Of a DNA stretch of 64,000 bases, positions 44,345 to 53,004 are shown in pieces (positions within the stretch are counted from its first letter, which is position 1; every line of letters starts with the position of its first letter). The notes under the pieces were generated by a model. The model was not told the origin of the DNA. It did no database searches and saw only the letters and a program-made list of their open reading frames with translations. The translations under genes were made by a program, and so were the position numbers. Where the stretch lies: contig JAFXUD010000040.1 in assembly GCA_017535315.1 (NCBI GenBank), positions 1-64,000 of the forward strand, written 5' to 3'. This DNA comes from Victivallales bacterium. GTDB lineage: Bacteria > Verrucomicrobiota > Lentisphaeria > Oligosphaerales > Oligosphaeraceae.

Positions 44345-45805
44345 ATGATTAACCTCGCAAATCGCAGGGATTGTTTCTTTGACGACTATCTCATAGACGC
44401 CAAATGCACCAGTGCCTCGCTGGTGCTACATCATCCGCAGTTCAGGGAGACCGTGTTCATCCACGATGCCCCATGGGAAGGCGACGGCTGCGACTACCAC
44501 AACTTCTTCTTCGACCCCACATGGCATGGTTGTGACGGCTCGCATCCTGAAGGGGTCTATCGCATGTACTATCTCGGCTGGAGCATGATCAGCGGCGATG
44601 GCAAGAAGCACACGACCAAGGGCATCCGCGTCTGCTACGCGGAAAGCGCAGACGGTATTGTATGGACAAAGCCCTCGCTCGGCATCTGCACGTTCAATGG
44701 CTGCTCGGACAACAACATCATCATGGGCGGGGAAGCACAATCAGATACCACAAGAAACTTCGACAACTTCATGGTCTTCAAGGACGGAAACCCCACCTGC
44801 ACCGAGGAAAGACGCTACAAGGCCATCGGCAGTTTCGGCGATGGCCTGTGGTGTTTCTTCAGCGGCGATGGCATCCATTTCACGGATGGCTACAAGCTTG
44901 CCATCGAAGGCTATTTCGATTCTCTCAACGTCGTTTTTTGGGACGCACTTGCGAACAAGTACCGCGGTTTTATACGGGGCTTCCATGCATCGGACATCCC
45001 TGGCGAAAACAAGGTGAGGGATATACGATACGTCGAGTCAGAGGATTTCATCCACTGGACGTCTGCGACACAACTCTGCTACAATGACAAGGAGGAGATA
45101 CCGCTCTACACCAACTGCCTGTCGCAATACTTCCGCGCACCTCAACTTTTCGTGAGCTTCCCGTCAAGATACATCGAACGCAAGTCCTGGAACGACAGTT
45201 TCGAGGAACTCTGCGGAAAGGAAAAGCGCCTGGCCAGGATGAAACTCCATCCCAGATACGGCCTCGCCATTACGGACTGTATCTTCATGACCTCACGAGA
45301 CGGCGTGAACTTCCAGAGGTTCAGCGACGCCTTCATGCGGTCCGAAATCGAAAACGGGCGCAACTGGGTCTATGGCGACTGCTATCCCGCCAGAGGCTTC
45401 GCCGTCACAAAATCGCCTTTCAAGGGTGCGCCCGACGAGCTATCGATGTATATCTTCACAAACCACTGGATGGGAATACCATCCACGCTGGACCGATATA
45501 CCATCCGCATGGACGGCTTTGCATCGCTCCACGCTGGTGCCAAGGAGGAGACTGCCCTCACCAAGTTCTTCACCTTCGCGGGAAACGAGCTATTCATCAA
45601 CTTCGCGACCTCCGCCATGGGCTACATCCATTTTACCATCTTCGACAATGATGGAAATGAATGCCATTCCTGCGAAATCTTCGGCAACGCGCTGGACAGG
45701 CGTGTCCACTTCGACGAGGGTACCCTTTCATCACTGGCGGGCAAGCCCATCCGCCTGCGCATCCGCATGAGAGACGCTGACCTGTACTCGCTTCAGTTCA
45801 GATAA
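44345..45805 (+). CDS. GH32/GH43-like beta-propeller protein
   Basis: About 486 residues without a signal peptide. YYLGW, CYAESADGIVWTKPSLG, RYKAIGSF and MTSRDGVNFQRF are repeats of the kind seen in five-bladed propellers (GH32/43/62/68). ATG at 44345 follows AGGAG. The exact family and substrate are not clear. The catalytic acids of this fold could not be placed with confidence. The stop is 14 bp from the convergent tag. Confidence 0.6.
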   Translation: MINLANRRDCFFDDYLIDAKCTSASLVLHHPQFRETVFIHDAPWEGDGCDYHNFFFDPTWHGCDGSHPEGVYRMYYLGWSMISGDGKKHTTKGIRVCYAESADGIVWTKPSLGICTFNGCSDNNIIMGGEAQSDTTRNFDNFMVFKDGNPTCTEERRYKAIGSFGDGLWCFFSGDGIHFTDGYKLAIEGYFDSLNVVFWDALANKYRGFIRGFHASDIPGENKVRDIRYVESEDFIHWTSATQLCYNDKEEIPLYTNCLSQYFRAPQLFVSFPSRYIERKSWNDSFEELCGKEKRLARMKLHPRYGLAITDCIFMTSRDGVNFQRFSDAFMRSEIENGRNWVYGDCYPARGFAVTKSPFKGAPDELSMYIFTNHWMGIPSTLDRYTIRMDGFASLHAGAKEETALTKFFTFAGNELFINFATSAMGYIHFTIFDNDGNECHSCEIFGNALDRRVHFDEGTLSSLAGKPIRLRIRMRDADLYSLQFR

Positions 45806-45819
45806 CCTTATTAAATTAA

Positions 45820-46443
45820 CTAATCGCCGTAAAAATGCACATCGACTTCGGCGTCGGGGTGTTTGCGAACAGTTGGATGCGATGCATTGATACGCGCATA
45901 GCAGGGGCAATCTTTGCTATGGTCGTTGATGATGCCACATGCCTGAAGATGCGAATATACCGTGACGGCCCCCAAATACTTGAAGCCGCGTCTCCGTAAA
46001 TCGTCGCTGATGCGTTTCGAAAGCCCGTTGCTGACGGGAATCCAGCCATCTGCGTGGCAAGCATAGAGGATTGTCTTACCGCCTGAAAAGCCCCACAAAT
46101 AGTTGCAGAAGGAGCCAAACTCGGTGCGTATGAGCTGGAAGCACTTTGCGTTTGCGATGATCGCCTCGACTTTTCGCCTTGAACGAATCATCCCCTCCGC
46201 ATTCAGGATGCGCTGAATGTCCGCTTCTCCGTATGCTGCCACCTTGTCGTAGTCGAAACCATCAAAGCAGAGGCGGAAAACCCCACGCTTCTGCATCATC
46301 ATGTTCCAGTTCAGGCCACACTGCATCACCTCCATCATCAGAAACTCGAACTGGCGGCAGTCGTCATGCAGCGGCACACCCCACTCCTCGTCATGGTAGC
46401 GGATGTTGATCTCCGATGTCGTATCCCAATCGCAGTAGGCCAT
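45820..46443 (-). CDS. tag: DNA-3-methyladenine glycosylase I
   Basis: About 207 residues. YHDEEWGVPLHDD, MMEVMQCGLNWNMMMQKR (Tag Glu in the E-x3-Q-x-G-L segment), and IRSRRKVEAIIANAK follow Tag closely; YCDW near the start has the Zn-binding Cys. It removes 3-methyladenine from DNA. ATG at 46443 follows AGAGA. Confidence 0.95.
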   Translation of the reverse strand: MAYCDWDTTSEINIRYHDEEWGVPLHDDCRQFEFLMMEVMQCGLNWNMMMQKRGVFRLCFDGFDYDKVAAYGEADIQRILNAEGMIRSRRKVEAIIANAKCFQLIRTEFGSFCNYLWGFSGGKTILYACHADGWIPVSNGLSKRISDDLRRRGFKYLGAVTVYSHLQACGIINDHSKDCPCYARINASHPTVRKHPDAEVDVHFYGD

Positions 46444-46513
46444 CTTTTCTCTCTTTGTAGGGTTAATCAGGGGTACGCGAAGCCCTGGAGTGCACAAAGC
46501 GCACCCATCCCCC

Positions 46514-47299
46514 TTACAGTTGGAAGTGTTCGTCGTAGGAGTAGGAGGCCAGCGGAGCGGGAACCAGTCGGTCGCCCAATATCTTCTTCAGGAGAAAGCC
46601 ATCCAGAGGCAACCGTGGACCAAGAAATTTCAAAGCCTCACAACGCCTGACTCCGCATGAGTGCCCCCAATAGGCGGCCTTGTCGTGGAAGTTGCGCCGC
46701 CAGCTATCGACTATATCGGCCCCGCAGGTTGGAAGGAAGCACTCGATTGCCCTGTCGGCGGTCGCCATGGTCTCGTCGTCCGCCTTCACAAACATGTCGG
46801 GGATGAAATGGTAGGCTTGCGCAACGCCAGTCTGGAAGGCATAGACCTCCTTGACGCCCGTGAAGCCCTCATGTTTGTTTGGCGAGATGTTCGTGGCCGT
46901 GCTGAGGATGTGCCGCGTAACATGGGCAACCAGCCGATGGTCCGCATGGGAATCCAACGGCCAATGCATCAGGACGATGTCTGGGCGATTCTCCAACAGG
47001 AACTCGGCCATTCTGTCCATGATTTCCGCCTGGTAGCGGTCCGCCTGGGCGACGGGATAGTCCCAGATGACCTTCTCGCAACCAAGGGTCGTCGCCGCAC
47101 GGGTAGCATCGTCAATCGTCCGTTCCCGTCCATTGGGTCCAAGATTGCGGATGAATGTCCAGTTCCATCCCCCAATTGGGTTGAGGATGATGACCTTGCA
47201 GCCTGCCGTGCTGAGCGATGTCGCGATGTTCGGGCACTCGACCTCGATTTCTTCATGATGAGCCCCGACGATTAAAACCTTGAATGAGTTTTTTTCCAT
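46514..47299 (-). CDS. PIG-L/LmbE-like deacetylase with altered metal motif
   Basis: 261 residues. The fold and the later HADH motif fit PIG-L zinc deacetylases (N-acetylglucosamine-type substrates). The usual A-H-P-D-D-E motif reads AHHEEIE (13-19): the His is kept, both Asp are Glu, Pro is His and Glu is Ile. It may be an active variant or a non-catalytic form. A 15-bp palindrome lies 16-30 bp upstream of its ATG, so the leader is very short. It is 70 bp upstream of tag on the same strand. Confidence 0.8.
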   Translation of the reverse strand: MEKNSFKVLIVGAHHEEIEVECPNIATSLSTAGCKVIILNPIGGWNWTFIRNLGPNGRERTIDDATRAATTLGCEKVIWDYPVAQADRYQAEIMDRMAEFLLENRPDIVLMHWPLDSHADHRLVAHVTRHILSTATNISPNKHEGFTGVKEVYAFQTGVAQAYHFIPDMFVKADDETMATADRAIECFLPTCGADIVDSWRRNFHDKAAYWGHSCGVRRCEALKFLGPRLPLDGFLLKKILGDRLVPAPLASYSYDEHFQL

Positions 47300-47314
47300 A
47301 AATACGTGTTTTCT

Positions 47315-47329
47315 ACTAGACTATCTAGT
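47315..47329. promoter_or_regulatory. Operator-like palindrome upstream of the PIG-L-like gene
   Basis: ACTAGACTATCTAGT lies 16-30 bp before the start and closely matches the palindrome at 2096-2110. TTTCTAGAAA at 47331-47340 is another nearby palindrome. Its position overlapping the likely promoter fits a repressor site. Confidence 0.5.
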
Positions 47330-47370
47330 TTTTCTAGAAATCCCAGCATTTTAGGAACAAGCCATAAAGC

Positions 47371-47402
47371 AAAAAACCTCCCGTTGAAAGATGAACGGGA
47401 GG
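47371..47402 (-). terminator. Rho-independent terminator of the pseudopilin-like gene
   Basis: CCTCCCGTT/AACGGGAGG (47377-47385 and 47394-47402) is a perfect 9-bp stem. On the minus strand it is followed by TTTTTT. It lies 29 bp after the stop at 47431. The plus side ends CTTTT, so it may work in both directions. Confidence 0.92.
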
Positions 47403-47430
47403 CTTTTAAAGCGCAATCTAAATTATACGC

Positions 47431-48135
47431 TTAGTCGGCAGTGCCAGTGTAGGAAGGCATCCAGAACTTGCTGGAATCGCCATAGGTGGGGATGCTGGTG
47501 TCCTTGACGGCCTGGCAGTGACCATCCGCAAAGCAGACGTTGGCTTGGTTGCCGTGGCGAGCATAGATGGCCTTCGAACTGGTGGTACCACCAGCGGTGA
47601 CCTTGGAGTAGCCAGAAAAGTCAGCAGCATCATAGGCACCAGCGGCAGTCATCTTATTGCTGGTTGCAAGAGCAAACGCGTTGGCAGCGGCCTCGCCTGC
47701 ATCCACGAAGAAGGCGCAGGAGCTGGGATTCACGAAGGTACCATCAGCCTTGTTGTGGCACTTCATGTTCATGCCATAATGGCCAGTAACCAGGACAGCG
47801 CCATCATACTTGTTGGAGGTGGCAGCGCCGCAGTTGAAGGTCTTCACATCGCCGACGTTGGCATAGAGGTATTCGCGCCATGAGGGGGCAGAGCGGTCGG
47901 TGCCAGCAACATTCACTTTAATAGTGGTAGCACTAGCCTTGACAATCAGTCCGCCTGCGTTTTCATCAACATACATTCTCATGGCAAGACCAATCTGCTT
48001 GAGGTTGGAGGTGCAGGAGATGGCACGGGCTTTTTCACGGGCCTTGGCCAGGGCGGGGAGCAGCATGGCTGCGAGGATGGCGATGATTGCGATAACAACC
48101 AACAGTTCGATCAGGGTGAATTGACGTTTCTTCAT
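47431..48135 (-). CDS. Pseudopilin-like secreted protein 1
   Basis: 234 residues. The start is the pseudopilin segment ([17 protein letters not shown]) with Gln at -1 and Glu at +5, and a long helix with [11 protein letters not shown]. The C-terminal domain ends [14 protein letters not shown], a motif common in Lentisphaerota/Planctomycetes pseudopilin-like proteins. It is the divergent, recently duplicated partner of the gene at 48594: the first 180 coding bases are almost identical. It ends at a strong terminator. Export and processing probably use T2SS/prepilin peptidase; the role is unknown. Confidence 0.92.
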   Translation of the reverse strand: MKKRQFTLIELLVVIAIIAILAAMLLPALAKAREKARAISCTSNLKQIGLAMRMYVDENAGGLIVKASATTIKVNVAGTDRSAPSWREYLYANVGDVKTFNCGAATSNKYDGAVLVTGHYGMNMKCHNKADGTFVNPSSCAFFVDAGEAAANAFALATSNKMTAAGAYDAADFSGYSKVTAGGTTSSKAIYARHGNQANVCFADGHCQAVKDTSIPTYGDSSKFWMPSYTGTAD

Positions 48136-48393
48136 TCTTCTTTTTCCTTTTTTGTTGTTTCGCCCTGGTTGCCCAGAGCATTTGCTAAAAAAAAATAAAA
48201 TCGTAAAATCTTTTCCATTTACTGCAGCATCTCTGCAACAGCAATAATAATTCTACTAATAAAAAAACGGAAAACAAGTGGTTTTATTATTTTTTTTGAA
48301 AAAAAAGTTATAATCATCTTTTTTTTCTTTTTTTGTTAAGTATAATTTTCTTTGTTTACGAGACTGTCTTGCTAATACTCCAACAACTAAAAA

Positions 48394-48476
48394 GGGACAG
48401 GAGAGACGGGAAGGATAGCGAAATTGCGTTAGGTACTCAACTATGTCGCTCTCGTCCCTCTTGTCTCTCCCGTCTC
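48394..48476. repeat. Palindromic repeat family C, copy 2
   Basis: An 83-bp imperfect palindrome (GGGACAGGAGAGACGGGA... pairing with ...TCTTGTCTCTCCCGTCTC), related to the element at 19074-19163. It lies between the divergent pseudopilin-like genes; the rest of that 458-bp gap is A+T-rich with T- and A-tracts and a TATAAT (48341-48346), but no gene. Confidence 0.85.
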
Positions 48477-48593
48477 ATTAGTCGATACTTTAGTAATATT
48501 GTTGTCAAGAGGTCAACGATTTTATTCATCCAAAGGAGTTTTCTATACAACTGCCCTAGGCAACTTGGGCACAAATAAAAACAAGGAGTAAAA

Positions 48594-49316
48594 ATGAAGA
48601 AACGTCAATTCACCCTGATTGAACTGCTGGTTGTCATCGCAATCATCGCCATCCTCGCAGCCATGCTGCTCCCCGCCCTGGCCAAGGCCCGCGAAAAGGC
48701 CCGCGCCATCTCCTGCACCTCCAACCTCAAGCAGATTGGTCTTGCCATGAGAATGTACATTGATGAAAATGCTGGCGGACTGCTGGCAAAAAACACCAAA
48801 TCTCAAACAATTAATGTTGCTGGAACAGATCGCTCAAATCCGACCTGGCGCGAATACCTCTATGCCAATGTTGGTGATGTGAAAACCTTCAACTGTGGTG
48901 CTGCCACCTCCAACAAGTATGCTGGCACACCTATTGTTACGGGCCACTACGGCATGAATGGTAACTGCCACAACAAGGCTGACGGCTCTTTCGTGAACCC
49001 CAGCTCCTGCGCCTTCTTTGCAGATGCAGGCGAGGAAGCCCCGAACGCTTTCGTCCTAAGCAAGCATAAGCTCATAGCGGATGCGTCCACCACATACGCC
49101 AATGTCTCCCTGCCATCCGCAGAGAAAGATGTATATGAGAAGGTTGCGGCTGGTAAATCCGACAAAACCACTGGCATTTACTCCCGCCACGGCAACCAGG
49201 CCAATATCTGCTATGCGGATGGCCACTGCGCGGCTGTCAAGGATACCAGCATCCCGACCTTCTCCCTCTCATCCAGCAAGTTCTGGGTTCCTGCCTACAC
49301 TGGCAACAACGACTAA
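48594..49316 (+). CDS. Pseudopilin-like secreted protein 2
   Basis: 240 residues, paralogous with the gene at 47431-48135 across the full length. The pseudopilin start and [14 protein letters not shown] end are both kept; the middle varies (for example, the DUFs' loop near 150-180). An AAGGAG ribosome site precedes ATG 48594. It ends before a terminator at 49345. Being divergent, the two share one upstream region with element C. Confidence 0.92.
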   Translation: MKKRQFTLIELLVVIAIIAILAAMLLPALAKAREKARAISCTSNLKQIGLAMRMYIDENAGGLLAKNTKSQTINVAGTDRSNPTWREYLYANVGDVKTFNCGAATSNKYAGTPIVTGHYGMNGNCHNKADGSFVNPSSCAFFADAGEEAPNAFVLSKHKLIADASTTYANVSLPSAEKDVYEKVAAGKSDKTTGIYSRHGNQANICYADGHCAAVKDTSIPTFSLSSSKFWVPAYTGNND

Positions 49317-49344
49317 TCATTTAGTCTAAACAACGTTTTCTTGA

Positions 49345-49376
49345 CCTCCCATTGGGCTCCAATGAGAGGTTTTTTA
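49345..49376 (+). terminator. Rho-independent terminator after pseudopilin-like gene 2
   Basis: CCTC-C-CATTGG/CCAATG-A-GAGG (49345-49369) has one mismatch and a 3-nt loop. It is followed by TTTTTT on the plus strand. The stop codon of the convergent TgpA-like gene is at its edge. Confidence 0.9.
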
Positions 49377-51914
49377 TTTGGGCAATACCCCAATATTTTC
49401 CCGAAAACGTCTGGTTGCCTCCTGAACCTCCCTTGCCAATGCCTCAGGGGGGACGTGGTCGCTATACCACAAGTCAAAGGCAGCCTGTGCAACAAACAGA
49501 TAATCCTTTTGGAGTGGCTCTGTGCCTGCTGGAAAAAGTTTTCCCCGTTCCAGAAGATCTGAACTAGGCGCGGCGTGGAAGCCAGCCAATGCCAGAAGCT
49601 CATTGTTCAGTTTCTGGCAGGCGGATATACATGCCCCACCCGTTAACTCTCCAGAAGAAAGCTGCTTCCAAAGCCGCCAGCAGTGATATCTGCCCGCCAA
49701 CCACCTTGCCAGCAGGCCCAAACGCTGCCTGTTCCACCATAATGTACCGAAAAGAAGCATTATCCCAGTGCAAATGGCAATCATGACCTTGTACCAGTTT
49801 TTGAACCAGTCAAACACGGATTTCAATCTGGTTTTGAGTTTATCCTTGACAAGCTGGAGGCGTACCCTTATTGCATCCATGGCTTGTTTTTTCAACTCTT
49901 TGAGTTTCTCCCGCAGCAAACCGCCTGCGGCACGGGCGAGTTGCTCCACAGTGGGATCCATCGTATTGTTGTCCATGGCCGCTTTCTCATAGATGGTATC
50001 ATATAGTTCCTCTGCCACCTGCTGCGACTCGGACATAGGAGCCTCCTTTCCTTTCTCCTCTTTTGCATTGCCTGTCTGCTTCTGCTCTGGCATCTTCGGC
50101 GGCGTAAACGAGAGTTCAGGCGGAGTTGCATTCCATTTCTCCCCAAAGGGATCCAGCATGGAGGTGATGATATTCTGCTTGCCGTTGACATTCAAATCTC
50201 CTGGAGCAACGCCATCATAGGTCATCCACCCAAAGGGCGGGATAAAAATCTGCGCCCAGGCGTGCGCATGGTATTCATAGACTTCAAAGAAGTTCGCCAT
50301 CACATTGAACTTACCTGGCGAATAACCAGTGACCAACCTTGCGTGAAGCCCCGACAGACGAGCCAGAACAACCAATGCCTGCGCAAAATGCTGGCAGTAG
50401 CCTCGCCTGCTTTCAAAAAGAAAATAGTCAACGGTCTCCTTTCCCTTTGGGACAGTTGTGACAGTCAGATCATAATGGTAGTTTTTGCGGAGATAATCGC
50501 GGATGGCCTCCGCCTTGGCCCGAGGCTCATCAATTCCCGCCGTGATGCTTTCAGCTAGTTCTTCCACTCGCCTGGATATGAGCCTGGTCGGCAACTGCCT
50601 GTAGTTCCAGCCGCAATTGCGTTCAGGCTCGTTCCAAGCGCGCACCTCTGGCTTCAGGTTGACATCAGGCACAAAGGACTGCACGCGATAGTGCCACGGC
50701 GGCTCCATCTCTCCATGGGACTTCAAGACAAACGAGACGGCATCATGGTGGGCGATGACGCCGAAAGACGACCGTTCCGTCTCCCATCCTGGATTGCGGA
50801 ACTGCATCTGGTGCGCCTTATAGGCGTATGGCAGACGGCGACTCGTCATCTTCTCCATGGAAATGTTCTGCGTCACTTCATGGCGGACTGCGGGAACAAA
50901 GGTGTCAAGAGCAGACTTTCCCTTGGCCATCATGCCAGAACGGGTCCAGTCCTTGCCGTCATACGTGTCGTACATCTGCACCACCCAATAGAGTTTGGCA
51001 GGAGTATAGGCTCGGAAGACCAGATCCGTGCCGATGCTTGCAGAACTTCCCTCGCCTTCACGGGCATCCTTGGTGTTCAGTTTGGTCTCTTTCATCAGAC
51101 TTTTCGCGTCTTCGGAGGCCTCAACGGGGTTGTCTTCCCCATCCACGCTATTCTTGCTCTCCTCACGGGTAATCAACTTCTTTGTGGAGGAGAACCAGTT
51201 TTTCCACATTTCGGGGAACTCCATGTCCTGGTCGCTGTGGAACGAAACTGGTGCCAGCCCCTTGCTCTTCATACGGTCCCGTATGGGAAAACGCACTAGG
51301 CAAAAGACGGCGACAGCCAGAACCAGAAGGAAATGCAGACTGCGATAGACCCAATTCCCCCAGAAACGAGGCATGATTTGCAGAACAGGCTTGCCGATAT
51401 TGGCAAAAACCGCCGTGCGCGTCTGGTACATGATGATGACATAGAAGATGCAGGTCGCGAAAAAGGCGGGAAAATAGATCTGCCGCCCAGGCGTCAAACC
51501 ACCATAGCCTGCAAAGGCAATAGCTAGGAGGGACTGCATCCCCAGTTCACGCACGCGCCCCCCCAGAAACAATGCGACCGCTATCACGCCCGAGCATTCA
51601 ATCAGGGCAATGTCCAGCGGACAATCCACAGCACGCTGCTGAAACCAGGCAAGACCAAGCCCAACCAGCACCAGTTGCAGAAGCTGCCGCGCAATCCCAG
51701 GAAAGAATCTCATAGGTATGCGCGACAACAGCATAAGAAAAGGCGCCAGCAACAACAGCAGAAAGCACAAGTTCGCGTTGACCTTCTGCCACATGCCACT
51801 GACAACGCCTGCCTCAAACAGGCACAGATAGGAGAAATGGAGCCACCAGGATATTCTCTGAAGCTCCTCTGTTTTCCTTGCTGCCTGCATCGTGTCCATC
51901 GCCCCTTCTCCCAT
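49374..51914 (-). CDS. TgpA-like membrane transglutaminase
   Basis: About 846 residues. Several N-terminal helices (about 25-205) are followed by a periplasmic region and a transglutaminase domain with Cys in RRGYCQHFA, His in YEYHAHAW and Asp in MTYDGVAPGD; one more helix lies near the C-terminus (VMIAICTGIMLLFGTLWW). The ATG at 51914 overlaps the DUF58 stop (TGATG), with GAGG eight bases upstream. Such proteins are always found with MoxR and DUF58 and act in envelope or protein cross-linking. Confidence 0.88.
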   Translation of the reverse strand: MGEGAMDTMQAARKTEELQRISWWLHFSYLCLFEAGVVSGMWQKVNANLCFLLLLLAPFLMLLSRIPMRFFPGIARQLLQLVLVGLGLAWFQQRAVDCPLDIALIECSGVIAVALFLGGRVRELGMQSLLAIAFAGYGGLTPGRQIYFPAFFATCIFYVIIMYQTRTAVFANIGKPVLQIMPRFWGNWVYRSLHFLLVLAVAVFCLVRFPIRDRMKSKGLAPVSFHSDQDMEFPEMWKNWFSSTKKLITREESKNSVDGEDNPVEASEDAKSLMKETKLNTKDAREGEGSSASIGTDLVFRAYTPAKLYWVVQMYDTYDGKDWTRSGMMAKGKSALDTFVPAVRHEVTQNISMEKMTSRRLPYAYKAHQMQFRNPGWETERSSFGVIAHHDAVSFVLKSHGEMEPPWHYRVQSFVPDVNLKPEVRAWNEPERNCGWNYRQLPTRLISRRVEELAESITAGIDEPRAKAEAIRDYLRKNYHYDLTVTTVPKGKETVDYFLFESRRGYCQHFAQALVVLARLSGLHARLVTGYSPGKFNVMANFFEVYEYHAHAWAQIFIPPFGWMTYDGVAPGDLNVNGKQNIITSMLDPFGEKWNATPPELSFTPPKMPEQKQTGNAKEEKGKEAPMSESQQVAEELYDTIYEKAAMDNNTMDPTVEQLARAAGGLLREKLKELKKQAMDAIRVRLQLVKDKLKTRLKSVFDWFKNWYKVMIAICTGIMLLFGTLWWNRQRLGLLARWLAGRYHCWRLWKQLSSGELTGGACISACQKLNNELLALAGFHAAPSSDLLERGKLFPAGTEPLQKDYLFVAQAAFDLWYSDHVPPEALAREVQEATRRFRENIGVLPK

Positions 51915-52990
51915 CACATCATCCTCACATCAATCCCCATGTTCGACATGGCGGAGATGGCGGTGTTTACTTCCTTGTCCTGATGATTCAAACGCAGGCA
52001 GAAGACAGTCGCTCCAGGCGAAATAAACGGGGACAATTCGTCGATCATCGGGCCCAGTTTAACATCACCAGCCATCATGGTCGCCAAATGGTACATCAGT
52101 TCACCCCGCAGCTCATTTGCGCTCTTCGGCTTGAAAATCACAGGCGCATTTCCACCAGAAGCAAAGGCAACGCTGCAATACAATTCCGCACAGTTTATGA
52201 AAATGCTGGCTGCGCGGCTGATAAGTCTTTCAAGATTGCGTCCCCCCTTCCGATCCACATATTCCTTGTATGCATCTAGGAAAATGACGACGGACATCAT
52301 GGAGGCGCGCTCATACTCTTTCACCATCAGCTTGCGGCATCGGGCACTGGAACGCCAGTGGATGTTGCGCATTCCGTCGCTGGGGAGATATTCACGTATG
52401 CCATAGAAGTCCTGGCTATTCCCTGCAATGGCGGCTGGGGCTCCCGTGCTGGTCAGGAATGAATCATCCTGCGGAAGATGCAATTCAGGCATCTCCTCCA
52501 GGTGGGGATAGACGACGATTGTAATGGGAAGCCGTATTTTGCGTCGACGGCAAAACAGTCCAGCGGGATCCCCACCACGCAGAATCACGCCTTGCAACTT
52601 GTATTCCCCGCGCTTAATAGGCAGCACCTGCCGTTCAAGAAGGATTTCCGAATGGCCGCGCATGGGTGCCAAAACAAAACTTGTACGGGCCTCCGCAGCA
52701 AATGGCAGCCACTCCTGCACAACGATTGGCTGCCGGCGACGCCATTTCGTATTCACGACACGCAATGGAAGATTAAGCAACTGCCCGCAAATGGCCTCCC
52801 CCCCAGGGGCACGTGAAACAGAGATTCCACTTAGGGAAAAAAAGGCGCAAAGCAGACTGACAGCAGCCAATGCCACGCAGGCCCACCCCAAAATCAGGGC
52901 AAACAGCGCATGGTTCACCATCGCCACCATAATCCAGGCGACTCCACTGAGGCAGATGACCCAGCCACGTGTTGTTGGCCACAGGAACAT
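51914..52990 (-). CDS. DUF58 domain protein with membrane anchor
   Basis: 358 residues. Two N-terminal helices (VICLSGVAWIMVAMVNHALFALILGW) and then DUF58 (YGIREYLPSDGMRNIHWRSSAR). The VWA-like part lacks a full D-x-S-x-S. It is the second DUF58 of the window and lies between MoxR and the TgpA-like gene, overlapping the latter by one base. AGGGGA precedes ATG 52990. Confidence 0.9.
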   Translation of the reverse strand: MFLWPTTRGWVICLSGVAWIMVAMVNHALFALILGWACVALAAVSLLCAFFSLSGISVSRAPGGEAICGQLLNLPLRVVNTKWRRRQPIVVQEWLPFAAEARTSFVLAPMRGHSEILLERQVLPIKRGEYKLQGVILRGGDPAGLFCRRRKIRLPITIVVYPHLEEMPELHLPQDDSFLTSTGAPAAIAGNSQDFYGIREYLPSDGMRNIHWRSSARCRKLMVKEYERASMMSVVIFLDAYKEYVDRKGGRNLERLISRAASIFINCAELYCSVAFASGGNAPVIFKPKSANELRGELMYHLATMMAGDVKLGPMIDELSPFISPGATVFCLRLNHQDKEVNTAISAMSNMGIDVRMM

Positions 52991-53004
52991 ACCCGAACAA
53001 TCCC

